Source: an uncultured Eubacteriales bacterium (GTDB lineage: Bacteria > Bacillota > Clostridia > Monoglobales > Monoglobaceae). From it: DNA of 5,353 nucleotides. Below are positions 1-4,885 of the stretch, one piece after another. The notes beneath the pieces were generated by a model. That model was given only the letters and a program-made list of their open reading frames with translations. It was not told where the DNA came from and searched no databases. Position 1 is the first letter of the stretch. Every line of letters begins with the position of its first letter. Made by a program: the position numbers and the translations under genes. Where the stretch lies: the NCBI GenBank assembly GCA_958346135.1, contig CATVQN010000104.1:1-5353 (forward strand), given 5' to 3'.

Positions 1-7
1 TATTCTG

Positions 8-13
8 AAAGGA
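8..13 (+). promoter_or_regulatory. Ribosome binding site deciding a GTG start
   Basis: AAAGGA ends 6 bases before GTG at 20. The two ATG codons at 13 and 16 are in another frame and lead to a short ORF ending near 123, and a TGA at 14-16 is in frame with the GTG. The GTG is therefore the first usable start for the CorC-like protein. Confidence 0.7.
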
Positions 14-19
14 TGATGG

Positions 20-1372
20 GTGTTGGACAAGTTGCCCCCGCAACTGTTGTTAATTTGTTTAGGAATTATTTTAGGATTAGGTTTTTTAACTGCGTTTGCA
101 AAAGCGGCCAGTGTGGGTATTAACGACAAAAAGCTTGCCCTGCTGGCGGAAGAAGATGAAAAAGCAAAATGTCTTTATGAACTGCAGGAGTCCAGTCCAT
201 CTGTTATGGTGGGAACGCTGGAGCTTTTGGGACATGTGCTGGCCGTTTCATTTTTGGTCATTTCGGTATTTGGGTTCGCTGACAAGCTCGAACAGTCATT
301 GTGGGATTGGGGACTGCGAAATCTGTTAGGGACCCAGATCTTGACAATCGTGATATTTACAGTGATACTGACCTTTTTTTATCAGGTAATTTGTAAATTG
401 GTTCCGGAACGTTTGGCGGCAAAATATTCTGAGGGAGCTGCGCTTGCACTTTCCAGATATGTTAAGGCAGTTGCGATAACAGGAAGACCTTTTTTATGGC
501 TTTCAACGAAGACGGCTGATTTGATTGCCCGTCTGTTTGGTGTTCGTCCCCATGACCTGGAAGAGGAGATTACGGAAGAAGAAATTCGCATGATGGTGGA
601 TATTGGCTCGGAGAGCGGTGCCATTGATGATGATGAAAAGGAAATGATTCATAATATTTTTGAGTTGGATGATAAACCGGTAGAGGATATTATGACGCAT
701 CGAACCGAAGCCTGTATTTTATGGATGGAGGACTCGGTGGAGCAGTGGCGGGAATATATTGATGAAACCGGCCATACCCGGTATCCGGTTTGCGATGAGG
801 ATATTGATAATGTTGTGGGAATTGTGAACAGCCGTGATTTTTACCGATTTCTGTTAAACGACGGACAAAAAAGCGGTCTGCGCAGTATTTTGCGGGAGCC
901 GTATTTTGTTCCGGACAGTATAAAAGCGGATGAATTATTTTCCCGTATGCAGCAGAAAAATACGCATATGGTGGTGGTGATGGACGAGTACGGCGGTTTT
1001 CAAGGGGTTGTAACCCAAAAGGATCTATTAGAGGAAATTGTGGGTGAACTCTATAGTGAAGATGAGGAACCCGAGTTAGACCGAGACATTGTGTACTTAG
1101 ATGAAAACACCTGGAAAATCCGAGGCTCGGCAGAAATTGAGGATGTGGAAAAGGAATTGAAAATTGAGCTTCCTGAGGGAGATTACAATACCTTTGCCGG
1201 GTTGGTTTTGGACGCCATTGAAACCTTGCCGGAGGACGGCGAGACTGTTGAAACGGAAATTGGCGATTTACAGATTAAGGTGACCTCGGTGGCGGAGCAT
1301 CGAATTGAGGAGGCGGTTGTCTGTCTGAAACGGGAGGTTGTTTCAGAGGGGCGGGAAACTGCGGAAAGCTAA
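20..1372 (+). CDS. CNNM/CorC (HlyC-like) family membrane protein with CBS pair and CorC_HlyC domain; diverged membrane core
   Basis: This 450-residue membrane protein has the full architecture of the CorC/CNNM family, whose better-studied members move Mg2+ or are linked to Mg2+ and Co2+ resistance. Membrane segments lie near residues 8-28, 66-86 and 106-127, with a further hydrophobic stretch at 150-172. A cytosolic CBS pair follows: CBS1 around 220-280, with MTHR and GHTRYPV, and CBS2 around 290-343, with HMVVVMDEYGG, GVVT and EEIVGEL. The C-terminal CorC_HlyC domain covers about 357-437, with DYNTFAGLVLDAI. Length and domain order are normal for the family. The membrane core is not: positions that usually read FFxxxE, an Asn-bearing TM2 and GExxPK are here FAKAAS (24-31 region), GHVLAV (71-76) and CKLVPE (125-130). 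Ion transport is therefore uncertain. GTG at 20 is chosen because an in-frame TGA at 14-16 blocks any earlier start and AAAGGA lies 6 bases upstream. A terminator follows about 250 bases downstream. Confidence 0.93.
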   Translation: MLDKLPPQLLLICLGIILGLGFLTAFAKAASVGINDKKLALLAEEDEKAKCLYELQESSPSVMVGTLELLGHVLAVSFLVISVFGFADKLEQSLWDWGLRNLLGTQILTIVIFTVILTFFYQVICKLVPERLAAKYSEGAALALSRYVKAVAITGRPFLWLSTKTADLIARLFGVRPHDLEEEITEEEIRMMVDIGSESGAIDDDEKEMIHNIFELDDKPVEDIMTHRTEACILWMEDSVEQWREYIDETGHTRYPVCDEDIDNVVGIVNSRDFYRFLLNDGQKSGLRSILREPYFVPDSIKADELFSRMQQKNTHMVVVMDEYGGFQGVVTQKDLLEEIVGELYSEDEEPELDRDIVYLDENTWKIRGSAEIEDVEKELKIELPEGDYNTFAGLVLDAIETLPEDGETVETEIGDLQIKVTSVAEHRIEEAVVCLKREVVSEGRETAES

Positions 1373-1619
1373 TCTCACAGAAGATTTTAAAATAGGGGTT
1401 TGCAAGGGGAGTGGTCGACAGTTGGTCATTTTAATGCAATGTATCACGGGGATACTTATTTTACAAGTATAGGGCTTTTATTTGACGGCAGAGAAGAATC
1501 CGTAAAGCAGAAGATGGGGATATGCTATATTTTGTTAACTGTTACGGTTTTATGCCAACAGAGCATTTTTTAGTTAGATCGATTATAACCAATATTTTTA
1601 AGCGAAATAGTTAGAAACG
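1373..1619. other. Gene-poor stretch between the CorC-like gene and its terminator, no convincing gene
   Basis: About 250 A/T-rich bases with no recognisable protein, riboswitch or RNA family. The longest + strand reading frame with an ATG start is 1439-1573 (44 codons, beginning MYHGDTYFTS). It has no Shine-Dalgarno site and I recognise no family, so I do not call it a gene. Two small hairpins that cannot form together lie at 1441-1455 (GTATC/GATAC) and 1452-1470 (ATACTT/AAGTAT). On the - strand a perfect TATAAT occurs at 1582-1587 without a fitting -35 box. The stretch may simply be a long 3' untranslated region of the upstream gene, decayed coding sequence, or an unidentified small RNA. 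Confidence 0.5.
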
Positions 1620-1652
1620 AAACCGAGCGATGAAATTTCATCGCTCGGTTTT
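1620..1652 (+). terminator. Rho-independent terminator, 32-base perfect palindrome
   Basis: Positions 1620-1651 form a perfect inverted repeat with 16-base arms meeting between 1635 and 1636. The G+C-rich lower stem (ACCGAGCGATG with CATCGCTCGGT) is followed on the + strand by TTTTG. It should end transcription coming from the CorC-like gene. Read on the - strand it is followed by TTTCGTTTC, so it could also act as a weaker backup terminator behind the tRNA. Confidence 0.85.
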
Positions 1653-1654
1653 GT

Positions 1655-1685
1655 ATAAAAAATACGGCAAGCTCTTTGGCTTGCC
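1655..1685 (-). terminator. Rho-independent terminator of the tRNA-Leu transcript
   Basis: GGCAAGC at 1666-1672 pairs with GCTTGCC at 1679-1685 around a 6-base loop. Read on the - strand, the 7-bp hairpin is followed by GTATTTTTTAT, a run of six T. It starts 7 bases beyond the encoded CCA of the tRNA, where a tRNA terminator is expected. It abuts the + strand terminator, so two convergent units end within about 65 bases. Confidence 0.85.
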
Positions 1686-1691
1686 ATAACA

Positions 1692-1778
1692 TGGTGCCGC
1701 TGGCCGGAGTCGAACCGGCACGGGGTCGCCCCCGACGGATTTTGAGTCCGTTGCGTCTGCCAATTTCACCACAGCGGC
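1692..1778 (-). tRNA. tRNA-Leu, anticodon CAA
   Basis: Read on the - strand from 1778, the acceptor stem GCCGCTG pairs perfectly with CAGCGGC, followed by discriminator A (1695) and an encoded CCA (1692-1694). The anticodon stem ACGGA/TCCGT closes the seven-base loop CTCAAAA, which places the anticodon CAA at 1742-1744, reading UUG leucine codons. A long variable arm (CGGGG, GCGA, CCCCG) marks a class II tRNA, as expected for leucine. The T arm is GCCGG-TTCGACT-CCGGC. All stems are intact, so it should be functional. It has its own promoter and terminator, and no integrase gene lies beside it. Confidence 0.97.
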
Positions 1779-1807
1779 AAATGTTTTATTGTGACTGAAC
1801 GCAAACT

Positions 1808-1836
1808 ATTGTAACATAAAGTTTGATAAAATGCAA
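1808..1836 (-). promoter_or_regulatory. Sigma-70-type promoter for tRNA-Leu
   Basis: On the - strand the -35 box TTGCAT (1831-1836) and -10 box TACAAT (1808-1813) are separated by exactly 17 bases. The -10 box matches consensus at five of six positions. Transcription would start near 1801, about 23 bases before the mature tRNA 5' end. Confidence 0.75.
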
Positions 1837-1927
1837 GACTTTTTTTGGTTTTTGCAAAATAATTTCCCAAATAGTGCAGAAATAGATTGCAGTAGGGGCG
1901 GACTTTGGAAATCCGGATAGATAACAG

Positions 1928-1956
1928 TTGCAAAATAAACGAAAATGTGATAAAAT
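1928..1956 (+). promoter_or_regulatory. Sigma-70-type extended -10 promoter for the tagA-like gene and the genes behind it
   Basis: TTGCAA (1928-1933) and TAAAAT (1951-1956) are 17 bases apart, and a TGA just before the -10 box supplies the extended -10 TGn motif. The start of transcription is predicted near 1963, giving a leader of roughly 35 bases. It is divergent from the tRNA promoter, with about 90 bases between the two -35 boxes. A 9-base direct repeat AAAATAAAC (1932-1940 and 1952-1960) has copies exactly 20 bases apart across the promoter. No other convincing promoter was seen before the later genes. Confidence 0.65.
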
Positions 1957-1959
1957 AAA

Positions 1960-1974
1960 CTGTATCTTGTACAG
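1960..1974. repeat. Short inverted repeat at the predicted transcription start
   Basis: CTGTA and TACAG flank a 5-base spacer, just downstream of the predicted -10 box. The position suits a repressor operator, but arms this short occur by chance and no regulator gene is nearby. Confidence 0.3.
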
Positions 1975-1983
1975 AAATTGGAA

Positions 1984-1989
1984 GAGGGG
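1984..1989 (+). promoter_or_regulatory. Ribosome binding site of the tagA-like gene
   Basis: GAGGGG lies 5 bases before GTG at 1995 and 8 bases before the adjacent in-frame ATG at 1998. Either can serve. ATG is preferred by codon. Confidence 0.6.
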
Positions 1990-1997
1990 TAAAAGTG

Positions 1998-2720
1998 ATG
2001 CGTGAAACTGTGAATATCCTGGGAGTCCACATCGATAAAATTACGGCGGATTATGCGTTAAAAAAGGCGGAGCGCTATGTGCGCACACCTGGCGTTTCAA
2101 CGATCTATACCCCGAACCCGGAGATCGTTATGGCTGCTTACGAAGATCCCTCGTTTTGTGAGGTTTTAAATGCAGCGGATTTGTGTACACCGGACGGCAT
2201 CGGTGTGGTATATGCCGCAAGGATGCTTCATGACCCGGTGCCGGAACGTGTTGCCGGTTTTGATTTGGCCTGTGGCCTTTTAAAGAGCATTTCCAAAACC
2301 GGAGAAGGGGTATTTTTGTTTGGCGCAAAGCCGGGCGTGGCAGAAACTGCCAAGCGCAGGCTGGAGGAACAATATCCCGGTTTGGTAGTTTCGGGTACCC
2401 ATGACGGCTATTTTAGTCCGGAGGATGAGCCGGAAATTGTGGAGGAAATCAACCAATCCGGGGCGAAGCTGTTGTTTGTCTGCTTAGGTGCGCCGAAACA
2501 GGAGAAGTGGATTCATAAGTATAAAGACAGCTTAACCGTGAGTCTTTGTATGGGTGTCGGCGGTGCCTTGGATGTTTTTGCGGGCAATGTAAAGCGGGCA
2601 CCGGATATTTTTATCAAATGCAATCTGGAATGGCTGTATCGTTTTTGCAAACAGCCCAGTCGATTGGGGCGTTTTATGGCGTTGCCAAAATTTATGCTGA
2701 CGGTAAAAAAGAGCCGATAG
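1998..2720 (+). CDS. tagA: TagA/WecG/CpsF family glycosyltransferase (GT26)
   Basis: The 240-residue product is a GT26 glycosyltransferase. Its best-known member, TagA, moves N-acetylmannosamine from UDP-ManNAc onto undecaprenyl-PP-GlcNAc, the first committed step of wall teichoic acid linkage-unit synthesis at the inner membrane face. Visible motifs are TPNPEIV (38-44), with a Thr at the expected catalytic-site position, TPDGIGVV (64-71), with Asp66 as probable base, VFLFGA (105-110), GAPKQEKWI (164-172), GVGGALDVFAG (186-196) and RAP (200-202). The C-terminal region LEWLYRF followed by the Arg- and Lys-rich tail (210-240) is the membrane-binding appendage of the family. Length is typical. 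No other teichoic acid gene is in the window, so the exact sugar donor and acceptor are inferred and WecG- or CpsF-like chemistry remains possible. GTG at 1995 is an alternative start one codon earlier. It is the first gene after the promoter, 58 bases before the DJ-1 gene with no terminator between them. Confidence 0.93.
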   Translation: MRETVNILGVHIDKITADYALKKAERYVRTPGVSTIYTPNPEIVMAAYEDPSFCEVLNAADLCTPDGIGVVYAARMLHDPVPERVAGFDLACGLLKSISKTGEGVFLFGAKPGVAETAKRRLEEQYPGLVVSGTHDGYFSPEDEPEIVEEINQSGAKLLFVCLGAPKQEKWIHKYKDSLTVSLCMGVGGALDVFAGNVKRAPDIFIKCNLEWLYRFCKQPSRLGRFMALPKFMLTVKKSR

Positions 2721-2762
2721 ACATAAGAGAATTTGAAAATTTGACTTCCTTATGACTGGGTG

Positions 2763-2769
2763 AAAGGAG
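2763..2769 (+). promoter_or_regulatory. Ribosome binding site of the DJ-1 family gene
   Basis: AAAGGAG lies 6 bases before GTG at 2776 and 9 bases before ATG at 2779. Family alignment by eye (an ML-Y-I-FLA-x-GFEExE start) favours the ATG. Confidence 0.65.
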
Positions 2770-2778
2770 TGATTTGTG

Positions 2779-3333
2779 ATGTTGTATATATTCTTGGCTG
2801 AGGGCTTTGAAGAGACCGAGATGATTGTGCCGCTGGATATTCTCCGTCGTGCGGAAATTCCGGTTCAAACGGTAGGTATTACAGGAAAGACGGTAACCGG
2901 CGCCCATGGTATTTCAATCTGCGCAGACATTCTTCCGGCAGAGGCGGAACCCTCTTTCATAGACGGAGTGATTCTGCCTGGAGGTATGCCCGGCACCCGG
3001 AATTTGCAAAGAAGTGAAGTGGTGCAAAGCTGGGTGAGCCGTTGTGCACAGGAGAAGAAATTGCTGGCTGCCATCTGTGCAGCACCGCTGATTTTCGGTG
3101 AACTGGAGTTGCTTCGGGGCAGAAAGGCCGTTTGCTTTCCCGGCTTTGAGGAAAGTCTGCACGGTGCGGAGATTACCGAAAACTTTGTGGAACGATCCGA
3201 GAATATCATTACTGCCAGGGGAGCCGGCGATGCCTTGGAGTTTGGCGCAGCAATCGTGAACTATATCAAAAAGGACGGCAGCGGGAATGAAATTCTCGCT
3301 CAAATGCAGACATCTGGCTATGCAAAAATTTGA
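2779..3333 (+). CDS. DJ-1/PfpI (ThiJ/YajL-type) family protein
   Basis: The 184-residue protein spans one complete DJ-1/PfpI Rossmann-like domain. The N-terminus YIFLAEGFEETE (3-14) places Glu14 at the acidic residue that hydrogen-bonds the reactive cysteine in DJ-1. VILPGGMPG (64-72) is the family turn, and AAICAAP (97-103) is the nucleophile elbow with Cys100 as the reactive residue. ITARGAGDALEFGAAIV (144-160) is the C-terminal signature. The residue matching human DJ-1 His126 is Phe120, followed by Pro, as in bacterial YajL-like members. Proposed activities for relatives include chaperone, glyoxalase III and protein or nucleotide deglycase, the last disputed, so the substrate is unknown. 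GTG at 2776 would add one residue. Its 3' end overlaps the cyclo-ligase gene by 14 bases from the start chosen there, which suggests translational coupling. Confidence 0.92.
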   Translation: MLYIFLAEGFEETEMIVPLDILRRAEIPVQTVGITGKTVTGAHGISICADILPAEAEPSFIDGVILPGGMPGTRNLQRSEVVQSWVSRCAQEKKLLAAICAAPLIFGELELLRGRKAVCFPGFEESLHGAEITENFVERSENIITARGAGDALEFGAAIVNYIKKDGSGNEILAQMQTSGYAKI

Positions 3334-3898
3334 GGCAGATAAAAGGGCATTGCGCTGTAAGTGGTCTGTATTGCGGGACGGCATTTCCGACAGGACAGAG
3401 AAGAGCGCTGAAATTTGCCGCCGGCTGCTGGCGCTTTCGGAAGTGAGAGAGGCCAAAACGATTTTGATCTATCTGTCTTTTCGCAGTGAGCCGGACACGC
3501 ATACGCTGCTGCAAAAATTGCTGGAGACCGAAAAAAGGGTTGCAGTTCCGCTTTGTAATCCAAAAATGCACACCATTTGCGGTGTTGTCATAGAGAATTT
3601 CACAGACCTGAAACCGGGACATTACGGTATTTTAGAGCCGAACCGGGAAAAGCTAAGCACGGGAGGTTTCACCATTCTTTCAAAGGACGAAGTGGATTTG
3701 GTGCTGGTGCCGGGACTGGCCTTTGATCGGGAAGGATTCCGATTGGGCTACGGCGGTGGTTATTATGACCGATATTTGAGAGACTTTTCCGGCAGCAGCA
3801 TCGGCGTTGCGTTTTCCGAATGCATTACGGAGACTCTGCCCCGTACCATATACGATATTCCGGTCAACAGAGTGGTTACTGAATCGGAATACTTTTAA
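3320..3898 (+). CDS. 5-formyltetrahydrofolate cyclo-ligase
   Basis: The enzyme uses ATP to convert 5-formyltetrahydrofolate to 5,10-methenyltetrahydrofolate in the cytosol, returning an inhibitory folate side product to one-carbon metabolism. From ATG 3320 it has 192 residues, normal for the family (B. subtilis YqgN, E. coli Fau). Signatures seen are a basic N-terminus KRALRCK (8-14), SEPDT (56-60) and KRVAVP (72-77) with Met83 nearby, YGILEP (102-107), DLVLVPGLAFD (126-136) with the glycine-rich ATP-binding loop GYGGGYYDRYL (143-153), and the closing LPxxxxDIPVNRVVT (173-187). The start is uncertain. ATG at 3287 would add 11 residues unlike the family N-terminus, with AAGGA 11 bases upstream. 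ATG 3320 has no clear Shine-Dalgarno site but fits the family length and lies 14 bases inside the DJ-1 gene, so reinitiation or coupling is likely. Confidence 0.93.
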   Translation: MQKFEADKRALRCKWSVLRDGISDRTEKSAEICRRLLALSEVREAKTILIYLSFRSEPDTHTLLQKLLETEKRVAVPLCNPKMHTICGVVIENFTDLKPGHYGILEPNREKLSTGGFTILSKDEVDLVLVPGLAFDREGFRLGYGGGYYDRYLRDFSGSSIGVAFSECITETLPRTIYDIPVNRVVTESEYF

Positions 3899-3948
3899 CC
3901 GCCCTTAAATTTTGCCGATGACTTATGTAATTTCCCAGATGATGAGAA

Positions 3949-3953
3949 AAGGA
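3949..3953 (+). promoter_or_regulatory. Ribosome binding site of the CPBP protease gene
   Basis: AAGGA lies 4 bases before ATG 3958 and 7 bases before ATG 3961. The spacing favours the second ATG. Confidence 0.6.
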
Positions 3954-3960
3954 TAGAATG

Positions 3961-4872
3961 ATGAACACAGAAACCTTACACGAAACCAAACGGTTTTCAT
4001 ACCGGGAGGGAAAGCAGCGGCTGCGGAGTGTTCGCTGGATGCTGTTTTCCATTGCGGCAGTGCAGACGGCTGTTTCGGCGCTGATGGCGGTGATATCCAG
4101 CTTTTTTGCCGAACCGCTGCCCTTTTATTTACAGGTTTTGATTATAGAGCTTTTGGCCTATCTGCTTCCTTTGGGGGTTTATACCCGGACAAACCGATTG
4201 TTTACACTGCAGGAAGCCAGACAGCGGCTGGGACTGAAAAATTGCAAAGCCTGTTTTTGGCCACTGGTCATTTTGGCTGGAATCGGCTGTCAGTTTGTGA
4301 TGATTATTTTAAACCTGCCGCTTAATTTTCTGCTGCCGGAGGAGGCTGCGCCGATCCCGGCCAATCCCGGAGAGCTTCTGGCGGCGCTTTTTGTTGTGGC
4401 AATTGTGCCGGCAGTCTGTGAGGAGTATTTGTTCCGCGGGATTGTCTATGGCGTGATGAAGGAATTTAACACCCTGGCGGCAGTGATTTTTACCGCCGTT
4501 ATGTTTGCGTTTCTTCATGGCAGTGTAACCGGATTTTTCGGATATTTATTTTTGGGACTGGGCAGCTCTTTTCTGCTGCGGCGCACCGGTTCTCTGTATG
4601 CCAGCATTGTCTTTCATCTGATTAACAATATCACTGCGCTTTTACTGTCCTATTACAGCGGTGCGCTTTTGTATGCACCGGCAGCAACGCTTTGGATGTT
4701 TTTGGTCGGCGTACTGGCAATTTCCGCAGCCTTTGCCGGAATTTGGCGTCTTACTTGTCCGGATAAGCCGGTCAGAGCGATGAAAGCATCAGATTTGTTA
4801 GGACAGAGTTTTATGAACCTGCCGATTATATTGTGTATTTTTTGCATGATCGGGGTTTTGATTTTACGGTGA
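3961..4872 (+). CDS. CPBP family intramembrane glutamic endopeptidase
   Basis: The 303-residue polytopic membrane protein belongs to the CPBP (CAAX protease and bacteriocin-processing, Abi) family. The three family motifs are present and intact: EEYLFRG (154-160) with the paired catalytic glutamates, FAFLH (182-186) and HLINN (219-223). About eight or nine hydrophobic segments are seen, roughly 26-49, 55-75, 97-119, 138-158, 171-187, 191-207, 212-231, 240-263 and 286-302, after a charged N-terminus of about 25 residues. Relatives cleave CAAX proteins, process or confer immunity to bacteriocins, or act on membrane regulators. No peptide precursor or bacteriocin gene is visible here, so the substrate is unknown. 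ATG 3958 is an alternative start one codon earlier. The gene begins 62 bases after the cyclo-ligase stop with no terminator between. The stop codon lies 13 bases before mltG, so the two are probably co-transcribed. Confidence 0.92.
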   Translation: MNTETLHETKRFSYREGKQRLRSVRWMLFSIAAVQTAVSALMAVISSFFAEPLPFYLQVLIIELLAYLLPLGVYTRTNRLFTLQEARQRLGLKNCKACFWPLVILAGIGCQFVMIILNLPLNFLLPEEAAPIPANPGELLAALFVVAIVPAVCEEYLFRGIVYGVMKEFNTLAAVIFTAVMFAFLHGSVTGFFGYLFLGLGSSFLLRRTGSLYASIVFHLINNITALLLSYYSGALLYAPAATLWMFLVGVLAISAAFAGIWRLTCPDKPVRAMKASDLLGQSFMNLPIILCIFCMIGVLILR

Positions 4873-4885
4873 AGAAGGGATAAAA

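Noticed and set aside
1..16. Possible end of an upstream gene reading through to TGA at 14-16
   Set aside because: Only four codons are visible, so no coding claim can be supported.
1439..1573. 44-codon ORF beginning MYHGDTYFTS
   Set aside because: There is no Shine-Dalgarno site or recognised family, and a frame of this length is expected by chance. It is kept only as a note on the gene-poor stretch.
1582..1587. Perfect TATAAT on the - strand
   Set aside because: No acceptable -35 box lies at 16-18 bases and there is no extended -10 TG. In A/T-rich DNA such a hexamer is common.
1692..1778. tRNA-Leu as an integration site of a mobile element
   Set aside because: No integrase, and no repeated copy of the tRNA 3' end, was seen in the window.
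1766..2032. Two overlapping - strand frames of 74-88 codons across the tRNA 5' end and the tagA-like promoter
   Set aside because: They overlap the tRNA and its promoter, have no family features, and look like chance open frames.
2722..2755. CATAAG...CTTATG inverted repeat between the tagA-like and DJ-1 genes
   Set aside because: Six-base arms with a 22-base spacer and no T run do not make a terminator, and the match is likely chance.
2865..3622. Long - strand open frames (up to 180 codons) opposite the DJ-1 and cyclo-ligase genes
   Set aside because: They are antisense shadows of two well-supported genes, and their translations show no recognisable domain.
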